Below are positions 51,663-63,930 of a stretch of 64,000 bases of DNA, in pieces. The stretch is from Ascaphus truei. Taxonomy: Eukaryota; Chordata; Amphibia; Anura; Ascaphidae. The position numbers were made by a program, and so were the translations under genes. Every line of letters starts with the position of its first letter. The first letter of the stretch is position 1. A model generated the notes under the pieces. The model had not been told where the DNA came from. It was given only the letters and a program-made list of their open reading frames with translations, and did not search any database. The stretch is taken from assembly GCA_036426205.1 (NCBI GenBank), contig CM071568.1:117170311-117234310 (forward strand), written 5' to 3'.

Positions 51663-54570
51663 GTAATATAACTGCAGGGTAATTGGGGGGACAAAGTGAT
51701 GCACTCCGCATATGCTGGAACCTCTGGGTTTTTTTGCAGTTTCAATGGAAACCATGGTTAAATTAATTGGGCTTTTAACTTGGGGTGAAAAAAGTTGGAG
51801 CAGGAGGATTCCATGTATAATAAGAGAAGTGAATCTCTAAAGTGGTGCTACAAAAAAATCCAGTAGGAATGATGTCCAGGGCGGAAGAACGACAAATGCT
51901 TTTTTAGGCAAATAGACTGATCATGCTCTGAGTATACTCCTGTGCCATCATGACCATTGAAAGCCCGAACCAGAGGTATGAGTCTGCAGGAAACAGACCA
52001 ATAACTGAAGCCCCGCAATGAAGCAGCCCAACAGGTAAGGTCAATTATATCCTAACAGCTCTAGGTTCAGGCATATATACCGTATTTCCTCGATTCTAAG
52101 ACACACCTGTTTTTCCTGTTTTCACATGTCTGAAATAGGGATGCGTCTTAGAATCGATGTAATTAAAAAAAACAGCTCGAGGGTGCTGCTGGAGATGCTG
52201 GCTTCACAGTGCAACAGAAACAGCATGGCTCCGGTCACTCCCCACCACCACTCCCTTATACCCCTCTCCCCTCCATGAGGTGCAGAGAAATCAGCTTGAG
52301 ATGCCTGCCAAGGATCCTCAGAGTGCAGCATCATGGCTCTGATCAAGGTGTGTGTCTCCACCTCCCCCCTGTCAAATCTCTGTGAACTGCAGGAGGTGCA
52401 GAGGGAGCTGTCTGTCTGTGTGTCTGTCTGTGTGTGTGACCCCCTTCCCCTCTGTAAGGATTCTGCTTGATCCGTGCCAGATTTTCACTACGGTCCAGGT
52501 TTTCTCTCCTGCCCTTTCTGCTCTCTGTAGCCATTTTGGATACTGGCAGCGTGCTTTATAGGCTGCAGTTACCATAGGGAGTCGCCGAGCAAAGTTCTGT
52601 GTTTGCAGCTCCTGTCGGTCTTTGCAGTTACGCCTTATCCTCTTGCATGTTTTGAATTCCTGTTGCTGACCCCGGACCGTGACCCCGACCTCGCTGCCTT
52701 CTGCCTGCCCTGACCTGCACTTGCCTCCTCGACTTTGCAACTCTGCCGCCATCCCTGACCCCTGCTTCTTTACTGACTAAGGATACTCTTACAGGACTCT
52801 GTCCCTGGGTTGTGGTCGGTTTATTTGCATCCCTACCTCAGCCCTGCGGGTCCGCCTCCTGATTTGAGAGAAACACCGTCACACTCTCCCCCATGTCAAA
52901 TCTCTGTGTGAACTACAGTAGGTGCAGAGGAAGTGGTGTGTGTTTGTGTCTGTGTGTCCCTCCATTCTCTTCCTCCCTCCATTCTCTCCCCCTCCCCCAT
53001 TCTCTTATATTCGGTACATGGAAAAACGGAATGTTTAAGGAAATAGTACACAAATTAATCAATCATCAAGCTGGTAATGCTATCACATACATTCATCAAT
53101 TTAAAAAAAAAGTAGAGGGTCAAAAAAGAAATACAAACTCATGGTGGGCAATATTTGTTCTTCATCACTTATCACTATGCGGTCAGAGGGACCAGCATTG
53201 CTCTAACTCTAAGATATTGCCAGCCCCTCCAGCAGTGAAGAGGTTATTTATGAGGGAACGGTCAGTAGGTGGCATGGTTTAATCACAAGGCTGTGCCATA
53301 AGGAACTGAGTAATTCAGAAAGCAAGCCATGGGCAGCACAGGTGTCAGCTAAAAACTAAGAGGAAAAAATGAGTAGGGACATTTTAAAAGGCCACAGAAA
53401 TGTGACATGGTTGTTTCAGACACTTTAATATTTCCAACTTTAAGAAATAAGTGAAAACAAAGGGATCGCATTACTCTTTCGGTATTGTACCACAATTATG
53501 ATCACAGTCAGTGCCGCAGTATTGTCTAGGGGCCACACTTCCACCCTATTGATTTTTTCCCCTTCAGCTTATCAGAAAACTGAAATTGTTCAGTACAGCA
53601 TGGTATGAAGTCTCTCACCTAGGAGTTAACAGCATCCTGCAACACAACATTGAACCCTAAAAGTCCCAAGTCTACAAATAAACAAAAATATAAAAGCAAC
53701 ATTCTGATGATATTTTTTGTCCATGAGTTCAATGTTTCTAATGTTTGAACCAGACTGAGTTCTTAGATGTCCTTTTAAGTTGAGATGAAATAGCAAGCAA
53801 GCTTATTTCAGGAGAAACAATTAAAGTACATTAGAGGATTGCACAAGCAAGCAGACTGAATTCATACTTAACCCTTCACTGCCAAGAGCTGACCAGGACA
53901 CTGAACTACTTACATGCATGCAGAGGTTTCTATCATTATTTATTTTAATACACAGTGTGTCCAGACTAAGAGAGGTTTTACTTTATGTCCATGCCTTTTT
54001 TAGTGTGGTGTGTTGTATGCACACAGACACACAGACACACACAGAGACACAATGTCTCCTTAGGGAGCTGACTCTCATGCTGATTTTCCTCTCTGTCAGT
54101 CGTAAGCTAACAGCAGAAGCAGGGAGAGGAGAGAGCTGCCAGCTGCTGCTGCTGCTGCTGCTGCTGCCGGATAAGTCCTGCGTGGGGGTGCCGCTGCGCC
54201 GCCGGGTCTGGGACAGCTGGGAGAGTTATCCCAGCTCTCCAGCGGACGAAGAACCCCTGATCACAGCCATTTGTTTTCCAGCGATCCACTTAGAACGCGA
54301 TCGCATTTTGTGGACCCCAAGCGCCGCATTATAACTGGGTCCAGCTTTACCTACAAATTTAAACTGAGAAATATCACCTAAATGGCAGTTGGTGAAATAT
54401 CTAGAAACCGGCAGTATCAGATCTTGTTTCTTTATAGATCGGATATCAGCCATCATCCTCACTTTTGAGGTCGGATGGTCCTGCCTACGTAACCTTTTTC
54501 GCAACCACATGTAAGATGGTAAACTACATGGGTAGAGTTGCAATTTATAAACGTTGAGATTCTGTGGTGA
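51663..54570 (+). other. ZNF236 last visible intron, few features
   Basis: Contains the left end of a Tigger-like repeat at 52079 (TACCGTATTTCCTCGATTCT, with an internal inverted copy of TTCTAAGAC near 52146), a CTGTGTGTCTGT microsatellite near 52410, and a (CTG)n run of about ten units at 54139-54167. No exon or RNA gene was recognised. Open frames at 52343-52752 and 53918-54334 lack domains. Confidence 0.55.
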
Positions 54571-55500
54571 TATCTATGTCACGGTAGACCAGGTCTTACC
54601 AACACATTAATACCGGGATCCTTGATTGAGCACCAAGATGGGCAAAATAAATTGTAATTTATTTCCTTTTAAGACAAACACACAATATTCACCATTACAG
54701 TCAATAAAACAGTTATTGGGATGGGGAAACAAAATCAAATGTCCACAGAAAGAAACAAAGTCTCTGGGCACCCCTGCATGCATGCAAGTGGGTGCACAAT
54801 TTAATTCATGCGGCAGTCCTTGGCTAGGGACGCAACTTGCCACCCGTATATCTTCGCCGAAGGGAAAGATTTCGTAATGTCCTTACAGGATTTGTTCGGG
54901 AATCCTTAGCTCAAACGAATCCTGGAAGAGGGGTGCAAATCTTCGTTACGCTGTAGTTAACCCCTCACACTCCGGAACCACTGATGCTATGACTTGGACG
55001 TTTCTTGGTTGATCTTAGGTGAATCTCTCTAGGACTGGGCTGCAGGCATTTTTATAGGGTTAAGAGCCGTATCCCTAACATACACAGCCAGTCCTCCCGT
55101 GGGAACAACTTTTCCCACCTATCCCAGACATGCCAGTAGCTCACAAAAAGGGCAGAAGTTGCTTCCCGGTTTGCTCAGAGCATGTGCCAACCTGACACCT
55201 AAATTGCTTGGCTTACCGGGCCCAACCTCTTACCCGGTGACAGTAAGTCTGGGGTTTGGCTACCAAGTGTGAAGTGCCCATACTTCGCACCGGTATCTGA
55301 TATTACAAATATCCCGGCCACCCTAACACCTCGGGTCTCTAAGGCTTTTCAACTCTGGACTTCTCTAGACACTGGGGCACTACCTTAGCAGGGTGCCCTT
55401 TGAAGTACGAAGATGACAAATCCCTCAGCTCATTCATCCATAACATGGGCATGTTAATGGATTCATTGCTGGTCTGGCAGGAAAGGGTTCCTGCCTGTAC
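54571..55500. other. Possible LTR-like segment, unresolved
   Basis: TGTCACGGTAGACC at 54577 and CCCGGTGACA ending at 55242 look like LTR ends on the - strand (TGTCACCGGG...CCGTGACA) with an AATAAA on that strand near 54704. No target duplication was found, so I do not call it an element. Confidence 0.25.
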
Positions 55501-55539
55501 ATTTTAAGACACCATTGCAATACAGTGTGTGTGTATACA

Positions 55540-55800
55540 CACACACACTCTTGCATCACTTGCTTTCAGGAACCTTTTGACACCTCTAGCCATAAAACAC
55601 ATCCACACCGGGGGAAGGACCAGCACAGATAACATTCCAAGAGACACTGTTTTTAAGTATACCTTTTGCTTGCTTCATTCATTGTAACATCGCCGGAAGA
55701 AGAGATCAGTGTATCTCAAAAGCTCGCACAAATAAAAGCATTTCGTTAACCACAGAACGGTATCATCTATTTATTTTTTTATTATACAGCGCAACTCTCA
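55540..55800 (+). repeat. Interspersed repeat, + copy (inverted partner at 62550-62830)
   Basis: Includes gaagaagagatcagtgtatc and aaataaaagcatttcgttaa...gaacggtatcatctatttat. The 62550-62830 region is its reverse complement. The two copies bracket the gypsy element at about 6.8 kb apart. Class unknown. Confidence 0.7.
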
Positions 55801-56184
55801 ACAAATTGTTAATGCAGTAAAAAATAAAAACCACACTTAGCCAAATCAATCAAAAACCGAGAGGTATTAACCCTTAAAATCAACTAACCCTACAGACTGC
55901 TGCCACTTAGGTCCACGGCTCCACAATTGCCGCCTGGAATTGTATAGGAAAGAGTGACCTAGGCGCAAATCAACAGGGAAAGAGAAAAAAAGGAGAAAAA
56001 AAAGAAGAACATCATAGGGCAGTATATCTATACAATTCAGATGATTAATTGGTAAGATATGCACTTACACTTAATAAAGCAAATAACAGCCTTTAATCCA
56101 CTCAGGGATTCAGGAACACTGCTTTCAAAACTTGTATGTTTCTGTCTGTGGTCTTTCTTTCTCCAGGATCGTTGATTACACGGT

Positions 56185-56965
56185 TGTAAGGATTATGGAG
56201 ACACGCCGTTCACGGCGTGCCTCCCACTTACCTGCTGCCTCGCCTAACATCATCCTGACTCGCAGGGACGCCGGAGAGAGGGCGCGCGAGGCCCCTGCAC
56301 TGTGCGGCGCGCGCACACGTTCTTCTCTCTCTTCTGCCTCGGATCAGGGCGTGGGGGTGCGCACGCCAGCCGCAGGCGACTGCTACACAGAGGCGGCCAC
56401 ACGGAGGCGCAACCGCCTCTTAAAGGTACAGGTCCCAAGACTGTTGCTGCTATTGAATGCAGCCAGATTGCTGCCCTTTATGCCTCATCTTGGGACTCAT
56501 AAGGGACCTATCCTGCTACAGCTGGCTCCTTCTACACACCCCTTTATGGCTGCAATCCTATTGGTTCCTCAATCCTATTATACCTGCCAAAATCACTGGT
56601 TCTTTGGTTGAGCATAGTACCAGTTGTCCTTACCATTCTCTGCCTCCCTAGTTCTTTTTTAATGATCTCCTCGTGTATCTAACCGGCTTCCGTACGTCTT
56701 CCGCACTCTGGATCCAGAACTCGGCACACGGCACATTCGGACTCTCCGCATCTCTGGCATCCCGACCTGGCTTACGGTAAACGACAACGTCCTCTCTCTA
56801 ACCCTGGATTTGGCAAACGGCACTCTCTACCAACCGTACCTCTCCTGCCCCGATCCGGAGATCCCGACCAATCTACTTTTGACGTGTCCTGTGGCTGTGG
56901 GTGGTGTTCCTACCTTCCACCTCAGCACCGTGGTCCCGTCTGTTTGTGGTGAGCACATCCTAACA
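56185..56965 (+). repeat. 5' LTR of the gypsy element
   Basis: 781 bp, starts TGTAAGGATTATGGAGACAC and ends GAGCACATCCTAACA. CpG-rich first 250 bases (CGCCGTTCACGGCGTG hairpin). It differs from the 3' LTR by many small indels, so the insertion is old. Confidence 0.92.
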
Positions 56966-56985
56966 TATGCTCAACCCAACAAACA

Positions 56986-57910
56986 TGGACCAAGCTGAGG
57001 TGGAGCGACTTTAAATGCCCATTCTGCTTGTTTACCAGATTAGAGACTTATTTGGAGCATCCGATAGACGCTTGGATACCATGCAGCAAGCTCCACTCTC
57101 TTACTCTTCAGGTCCGAACCCTCACACTCGGCAATCTCCTCTCGTGGCACCTATGCACAGCCTAACCCTTTTTCGTTATCTCCGTTCAATCCGGAACCAC
57201 GTATTCCGCCACCAGACATTATGCGGGGGATCCTCAAGGATGTCGGGGATCATTAACCAAGTCTTGTACAATTTAGGCTCTCTCCCTCTCGCTTGTGTCT
57301 TCTGTCTCCAGGGTCGGCTACATCTACTCCCTTCTCAACGACCAGGACTGGCGTGGGCCTCTCCCACTGGGAGCAACAGGGGCGCTCACAAAGGACATCG
57401 ATCTCTTCGTTGAGGAATTCCGAAGAGTTTGACACACCAGCACGAAAGTTACAGCAGCTTCTGCTCTACCACATTAACCAGGGAGACCGTTCGGTTGCTG
57501 TATATGCGGTGGAATTTCGCACTCTTGCTGCTGAAAACAGGTGGAACGATGACGCCCTATCTTCCGCGTTCTGGCAGGATTATCGGAGACCCTAAAGGAC
57601 GAGCTCGCCGCACGAGATCGTCTACTAACCAGAGGACTTAATCGCTCTGGCTATCGGTGGATACACGCCTGCTGGAACGTAAATATGAACGTACTATTAT
57701 CGTTTAAGGGTTCCAAGAACTCTTGCACCCTCCTTCGTGGCTCCGTCACCTTCTTCCGGGGACATTCCTGAACCCATGCAGTTGGGGGCAAGACTATCTC
57801 CGGCTGAGAAGTTACGTAGACGCAACGGCGGTCTTTGCATGTACTGTGGCAATTCCACTACGCCGTGTCCCAGTGCCCCTATAAACCGGGAAAACCCGCA
57901 CTCCCACTGA
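56986..57910 (+). pseudogene. Gypsy gag with CCHC remnant
   Basis: MDQAEVERL opens at 56986 and stops soon after. Later frames give LFVEEFRRV..-type capsid words and a LSPAEKLRRRNGGLCMYCGN (57785-57850) nucleocapsid start; the His and last Cys of the CCHC box follow in a shifted frame (about 57885). Binds RNA and forms the particle in intact relatives. Confidence 0.7.
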
Positions 57911-57999
57911 GATCCGGGAGAGTTTCATTGGGAATACTGACCCCTTTCTCCATCATCCAAAACATCTTCCCACCAGGATAGTCTTACTATAATACTGTT

Positions 58000-60775
58000 G
58001 GAGAGGGGTTCCACACCCGGCACGGGCGTTTATTGATTCCGGTTCGGCAGTAATTTCATTGATGAAACTTTTGCTAGACAGAACAATATCCCTTTTGTCA
58101 ACAAGGAGACGCCTGTAGGTCTGGAGGCCATCGATGGTCGACCTCTTAAGCAGCATATCACGCTTCAGACAGTACCTCTCCTACTGCAGTTCGTGGACGC
58201 ATACAGAGATCATTACTCTCGATGTCATCCACACGCCCTCTGCTGAGTTGATTTTGGGTCTTTCCCTGGCTTCAAATTCATAATCCTCGCATCGACTGGA
58301 CGGATCGGGAACGGTTCAGTGGGCTCCTTCTTGTGCAAGACATGTACCACGGGTTTTCCAGAGGATGGAGGAGTGTCTACCATATCGAGAAGATCAAATC
58401 CTTACCTTTGTGTACTGGGATTTCCGTGACGTATTTGACAAAGCACGGTCTGAGGTACACCGCCGCACCGCCCGTTTGATGTCCCATTGACTTACTTCCT
58501 GGCGCACCTCTTCCCAGGGGAAGATCTTATCCTCTCTTCTCCCAGAGACAAAGGTATGAACACCTACATTGCCGAGAACTTGGAGGAGGGGTTTCATCAG
58601 GAGGAAGTCTTCCTCCCCGGTCGGAGCAGGTTTTTTCTTTGTCAAGAAGAAGGACGGATTCTCCGTCCAGCATAGACTATCGGGTTGAATAATATCACAT
58701 CGCAAGAATCGCTACCCCCTGCCTTTGATTCCAGAATTATTCGACCGCCTCCAGGGAGCAACCTCTTTTCTAAAGGATCTGAGAGGTGCCTACAATTTAG
58801 TAAGGATACGAGAGGGGGACGAGTGGAAGACTGCTTTCACACCCATGACGGCCACTCGAGTGTCTTGTTATGCCTTTCGGGTTGTGCAATGCACCAGCAG
58901 TTTTCAGGATTTTGTCAACGAGATCTTTCGGGACATTCTCAACACTTTTCTTATGTTTATTTATATGACATCCTCATCTTTCTAAGACCGCTCAAGATCA
59001 TATTAAACACGTTCAACAAGTACTATTACGTTTACGGGAGAACCATCTTTTTGCGAAATTGGAGAAGTGCCAGTTCCACCTAAATCGTGGCATTCTTGGG
59101 TTACGTTATCTCGGATTCGGTTTCAAAATGGATCCGGAAGAAAACTTAAAGCTATTCTGGAGTGGCCTCTTCCGACTACTCTCAAAAGCCGTTGCAACGC
59201 TTTTTAGGTTTTGCGAATTATTATCGACGGTTCATCCGCAATTTTTCTGATACCGTATCCCATAACCGCCCTCACAAGAAAGGGGCAGATCCGTCATCAT
59301 GGTCAGTGACCGCTAAAGAAGCGTTTGAGAGTCTCAAGAAGGCTTTTGTGTCTGCTCCCATCCTCACCCACCCAGATCTCTGGACTCCCGTTCACCTTGG
59401 AGGTAGATGCCTCGGACATTGGGGCCGGGGCTGTTCTGTCCCAGATAACTTCTCCGTTAGCCAGACTGCATCCGTGTTTTTTTTCTAAGAAATTCTCTCG
59501 CTGAACAGAATTATGATGTTGGAAATAGGGAGCTTTTGGCGATCAAATTGGTTTGGAGGAGTGGAGACATTTCTTAGAGGTACGAGACACCTATTACCAT
59601 CCTACGGACATAAGAACACTCCTTTACCTGGAGGGGGCACGGCGGTTGAATGCTCGACAAGCCGCTGGGCTTTGTTTTTTTCACGATTTATTTTCATTCT
59701 TTTATTCCTGGCTCCAAGAACCTTAAGGGGGACGCTTATCTCGACAATTTCTTGCGGATGACAGGTCCGGGAACAGCTTGAGTCTATTATCCCCTCTAGT
59801 TGGATCCTGTCGCCAACTTTTGGGTCATGAGCAAAATTCATCGGAACAGTCACAGACGCGAGGGGACTCAGGTTCCGGAGGGAAGACTTACACGGCATCT
59901 CCAACACCGCAGGAAGGTTCGTGTGGTGTCATTCGTCAATCAGCAGGAACACCGGGATACGGAAAACCAACGATCTAGTTCAACGTACGACCTTCTGGTG
60001 GCACAGGAGGCTAAAGACGTAGAGGAGTTTGTCAAAGCATGTAGCATTTGCGCTCGTAACAAAGTACCTCGTGTCAGACCGCTGGTCTACTCCTTCTACC
60101 CATTCCAGATCGCCCCTGGAGTCATATCTCATGGATTTCATTGTGGAACATCCAGAATCCAAAGGGAAGGATACTATTTTAGTGGTCACGATCGATTTTC
60201 CAAGCAGACGCACCTTGTTCCTTGAGGGGTCTTCCAAATTCCCCCAGGCTGGCAGATGTGTTTATTCAGGAGATTTTTCGCCTTCACGGAGTTCCTTCTA
60301 CCATTGTCTCTGACCGGGGGCTCGCAATTCGTGTCAAAATTTTGGCGTGCCTTTCCAAAAGGTGGGGAATCGTCTTCACTTCTCCTCAGGATACCATCCA
60401 CAGACCCAATGGGCAAACGGAGAGAGTCAATCAAAGCTTAGAACAATATCTCCGATGCTTCATCACGGATACTCAGGAGACTGGGTGGATCACATTCCTT
60501 GGGCCGAGTTTGTCTTGAACTCTTCCGCAACGACTCCTCTACCCAGAATCTCCGTTTTTTATAAATTATGGATTCATCCTTCCCGGTTACCCTTCTCTTC
60601 ACTACCATCTGGGGGGTGCCAGCAGTGGACAAACACGTTCTCTCACCTAAAGGTCTTGTGGTCTAAGATACAGGAGAACTTGAGGGTAGCTACAGGGAGA
60701 CAGAAACTCCAAGCAGATCGCCTTCGACGACAAGTGCCGGAGTTCGTTCCAGGGGGACACGGTGTGGCTTTCATC
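58000..60775 (+). pseudogene. Gypsy pol: protease, RT, RNase H, integrase, broken
   Basis: Protease: a FIDSGSA active-site word at about 58027 in a broken frame. [22 protein letters not shown] (about 58780-58840), [17 protein letters not shown] and YLYD at 58963-58974 in place of YLDD. RNase [21 protein letters not shown] (59317-59376), then a DASD word at 59408. Integrase: KACSICARNKVPRVRPL (60034-60085), DFIVEHPESKGKDTIL, RLADVFIQEIFRLHGVPSTI, VSDRG and TERVNQSLEQYLRCF. The order and words are those of sushi-like gypsy pol. At least ten shifts or stops make it non-functional. Confidence 0.85.
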
Positions 60776-60989
60776 TAGGAATATCGGTTGAAGGTTCCTA
60801 CCATGAAGCTTGCTCCAAGTTCCTAGGTCGCCCTTTCCCGTGGTTAGGAGGATTACCTGTGGCTTACGAACTACGCCTTCCACCTTCTATGAAGATTTCA
60901 CCAGTTTTTCATGTATCTTTACTCAAACCAGTGTTTCGCAGCCCTCGCTTTTCCAAGAAAACTTCTTCTCCACCTCCGATTATGATTTC

Positions 60990-61165
60990 AGGTCAACAGG
61001 AGTACGAGGTTCCAGTTTGTCCTGGATTCAAGAAAGTCAGAGGAGGATACAATACCTGGTTCACTGGAGGGGGTTCGTCCAGAGGAAACGTTCTTGGATT
61101 CTTACCGGGATCTTCACGAACCTCAACTTCTACGGGCTTTTCACTCGAAGAAACCCTTCCAAGCC
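60990..61165 (+). pseudogene. Gypsy C-terminal chromodomain
   Basis: Across two frames the sequence gives QQEYEVP, then RRIQYLVHWRGFVQRKRSWI and YRDLHEPQLLRAFHSKK, the chromodomain that ends integrase in chromoviruses and directs insertion to chromatin marks. It is preceded by the sushi-like PPSMKISPVFHVSLLKPVF (about 60885-60940) sequence. Confidence 0.85.
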
Positions 61166-61209
61166 TTATCCTGGTGCCGGGGAGGTCGCCCCCTGAGGGG
61201 GGGGTTTAC

Positions 61210-62007
61210 TGTAAGGTTATGGAGACACGCCGTTCACGGCGTGCTCCCCACTTACCGCTGCCTCGCTCTGACATCATCCTGACTCGCAGGGACGCCGGAG
61301 AGAGGCGCGCGAGCCCCTGCAACTGTGCGCGCTGCGCCACACAGGTTCTTCTCTCTCTTCTGCCCTCGGATCAGGGCGTGTGGGGTGCGCAGCAGCCGCA
61401 GGCGCTGCTACACAGAGGCGCGGGCCACACGGAGGCGCAACCGCCTCTTAAAGGTACAGGTCCCAAGACTGTTTGCTGCTATTGAATGCAGCCAGATTGC
61501 TGTCCTTTATGCCTCATCTCCTGGGACTCATAAGGGACCTATCCCTGCTACAGCTGGCTCCTTCTACACACCCCTTTATTGCTTCAATCCTATTGGTTCC
61601 CATCCCTTATTATACTGCCAAAAATCACTGGTTCTTTGGTTGAGCATAGTACCAGTTGTCTTACCATCTCTGCCTCCCTAGTTCATTTTTACTGATCTCC
61701 TCGTGTGATCTAACGGCTACGCTACGTTCTTCCTGCACCTCTGGCATCCCGAACTCGGCAAACGGCAATTCGACTCTCAGCATCTCTGGCTCCGACCCTG
61801 GCTTACGGAAACGACAACGTCCCTCTCTCTAACCCGTATTTGGCAAACGGCACTCTACAACAGACCCCTGCCCCGACCTCTACGCCCCGATCCGGAATCC
61901 CCGACCAATCTACTTTCAAGACGTGTCCTCGTGGCTGTGGGTGGTGTTCCTACCTTCCCACCTCAGCACCGTGGTCCCGTCTCGTTTGTGGTGAGCACAT
62001 CCTAACA
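61210..62007 (+). repeat. 3' LTR of the gypsy element
   Basis: 798 bp, starts TGTAAGGTTATGGAGACACG and ends GAGCACATCCTAACA. Collinear with the 5' LTR, including the CGCCGTTCACGGCGTG hairpin and the GGCAAACGGCA words. Confidence 0.92.
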
Positions 62008-62029
62008 ACGGTGTCCCAACAGCAATCGC

Positions 62030-62460
62030 GGTGTATCTGTATTGCAGATTGTACCTAACAGATAGATCTCGTAAAGAGAATAGGTAGGGAATAAAAAAGG
62101 AAAAACAGGGATAGTGTAAAACCTTTTAATAAAATGTAACGAAAAATAAAAAAGTTGGTATCCAACTCACATTCTGTGAGTTAAAATATAAGCAGTTGAG
62201 AGTAGTAGCGAGTCTCTCACACTCGGTTATCAGAGGATGCCGGTTACCAGCACAGTTCACTCGGGCGGTTACTTCCGCATCACGTGGCCCGGCTCTCGCG
62301 AGATTCTGTCTCTGAAGTTAAGGATACACTGCCTTGGCTCCGTGGTGAGGAATCAATCTCTCGGCGTGTCTCTCCACTGCTCCTAAAAACGCCTGCCCTA
62401 CGCGTTTCTCCACTTCGAAGTGCAGCTAGGTAAAAAGAAACCATAAACATACATATAAGT
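62030..62460 (-). repeat. Possible Penelope-like 3' module
   Basis: On the - strand, 62425-62385 reads CTGCACTTCGAAGTGGAGAA followed by ACGCGTAGGGCAGG, similar in layout to the stem-GAAA-ACGCGT part of the motif at 35681-35720, but without a CTGANGA core. It continues to a T-rich end near 62085. No coding seen. Confidence 0.35.
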
Positions 62461-62483
62461 TTTATAATTGCTGCATAGGCAGA

Positions 62484-62487
<4 letters not shown>

Positions 62488-62530
<43 letters not shown>
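62488..62530. repeat. (CA)n(TA)n microsatellite
   Basis: acacacacacat followed by about sixteen TA units. A simple repeat. Confidence 0.95.
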
Positions 62531-62531
<1 letters not shown>

Positions 62532-62549
62532 GTAGAGGTATCAGTACCG

Positions 62550-62830
62550 TGTTAGCCGAGCTTCAATAATCAAAAAATAAATAGATGATACCGTTCTGTG
62601 GCTAACGAAATGCTTTTATTTGTGCGAGCTTTCGAGATACACTGATCTCTTCTTCCGACGATGTTACAATGAATGAAGCAAAAGGTAAACTTAAAAACAG
62701 TGTCTCTTGGAATGTTATCTGTGCTGTTCCTTCCCCCGGTGTGGATGTGTTTTATGGCTGGAGGTGTCAAAGGGTAACTGAAAGCAAGTGAAGAAAGAGT
62801 GTGTATGTGTATCAGTGTGAATAAAAATGA
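62550..62830 (-). repeat. Interspersed repeat, inverted partner of 55540-55800
   Basis: Reverse complement of 55540-55800: it contains gatacaccggttctg-like words, gcgagctttcgagatacactgatctcttcttccg and aatgttatctgtgctgttcc. It extends further left (taccgtgttagccgagcttcaataatc) than the + copy. Confidence 0.7.
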
Positions 62831-62839
62831 ATGGAGAGC

Positions 62840-63720
62840 CCACAGTATATACAGTGCTTTACACAAGGTGTAATTAACTTTCGTTAATTCTACGAAACTA
62901 GTTGGATGTAACATTCTATTGCCTTATATCTGCTTACATTGGCCTTTGTCTATGTGTTGGCCTGTCCTGTTTTTATTTCATCCTGTGTGCTGTTTTGGAC
63001 ACTTGTGAGAGACTTTGTAAGACTGTTCAAACTTCCCTATTGAATCCACCACTGCTGTGAAGACAGCAGCAAGCTGCGTTTTAACCTCTGTGCAGAGGAT
63101 ACACCTGCCGAGGTACAGGAGCAGCTTCATATCGGCTAGGAAGCAGGAGCGATTTCACCGAGCCCCAGTACCAGCTGCTGAACCTGGCTGCATGAAGGGA
63201 AATCCCCTTGGGAGTGAAAAGACTGACGTCCTGCCCCAGAATCAACTGAGCTGCAGCAGCAGAGGGAAGCAAGCACCTGAATCTACAGCTAACAGCCGAG
63301 TGGTAAACAGTGTGATACACACTACATGCCTTTTACCAACCTTTTTTTATGTACGCAGATATATTACCCCCTTTTTAATTCTATAATATATTGTTGAATT
63401 TGCTTCACTATTTGGCGTTGTGCGCTGTTTTCTTTTGTTTCCATTCTCTTAGTGTGTGTGGGGTGCTGAGCCACCCCTGCGTTTACAGCTGCAGACGCCA
63501 TTATCCCCAACACGGTTATGTGGCACTTATTATTTAATGTTTAATTTTCTCACTGTGGGAGTTGTGGTTTAATTTTTTATATATTTTTTATCACTAAATT
63601 GATGGTATAGTCACTGTACTGTATATATTTATACATTTAAACTTTATAGGTAGTTAGGTAGTAGCGCACAGTTTTGTTTTTTGCTTTATGACGTATGTTG
63701 TTATACAGACGAGACCACGA
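62840..63720. other. No gene recognised
   Basis: AT-rich with a Ser/Gln-rich open frame (63057-63386 +) that has no known domain. The word ctatttggcgttgtgcgctg near 63408 resembles sequences found at Penelope ends, but support is weak. Confidence 0.4.
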
Positions 63721-63726
63721 GTATTC

Positions 63727-63930
63727 TAAAGCTTGCCTTAAACTAGCCCGGTTACATTCTGGGTATGTGCTGGGTGTAACCTGGCTAGTTTAAGGCAAGT
63801 TTAAGGCATTTCCGCATTGGCTAATGACCCATAGGATTAACACAGCAGTGGTCCCTGGCACTCCCATTCAGTTTGAATGGGACTGCCAGGGACCCCGCTG
63901 TTAATCTGATGGGCCATTAATCAATGCAGA
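63727..63930. repeat. Two adjacent hairpins
   Basis: Hairpin 1 (63732-63800): gcttgccttaaactagcc pairs with ggctagtttaaggcaag, with gttacattctgg and gggtgtaac inside. Hairpin 2 (63815-63927): cattggctaatgacccat...gtccctggcactcccattca pairs with gaatgggactgccagggac...atgggccattaatcaatg. Likely a composite MITE; half of hairpin 2 recurs at 36536-36600. Confidence 0.8.

Larger units (their letters stand above)
56185..62007 (+). mobile_element. Chromodomain gypsy (Tf1/sushi-like) LTR retrotransposon, decayed
   Basis: LTRs at 56185-56965 and 61210-62007 are flanked by the perfect 5-bp duplication ACGGT (56180-56184 and 62008-62012). The purine tract GAGGGGGGGGTTTAC directly precedes the 3' LTR. 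Domain order is gag with CCHC, protease, RT, RNase H, integrase, chromodomain. This is the Ty3/gypsy chromovirus order, and the wording resembles vertebrate sushi-type elements. Stops and shifts occur throughout, and the RT catalytic YLDD reads YLYD. No clear tRNA primer site follows the 5' LTR (TATGCTCAACCC...). Confidence 0.92.

Noticed and set aside
51368..51745. 125-codon - strand open frame
   Set aside because: It overlaps the ZNF236 exon at 51533-51662 on the opposite strand and is a shadow of it and the intron.
54577..55242. Possible solo LTR with TGTCAC and GTGACA ends
   Set aside because: The flanks (tatcta and gtaagt) do not form a target duplication, and no second copy is present in the window for comparison.
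62385..62430. Hammerhead-like motif on the - strand
   Set aside because: It has GAGAAACGCGTAGGG and a stem but no CTGANGA core, so it is at most a dead relative.
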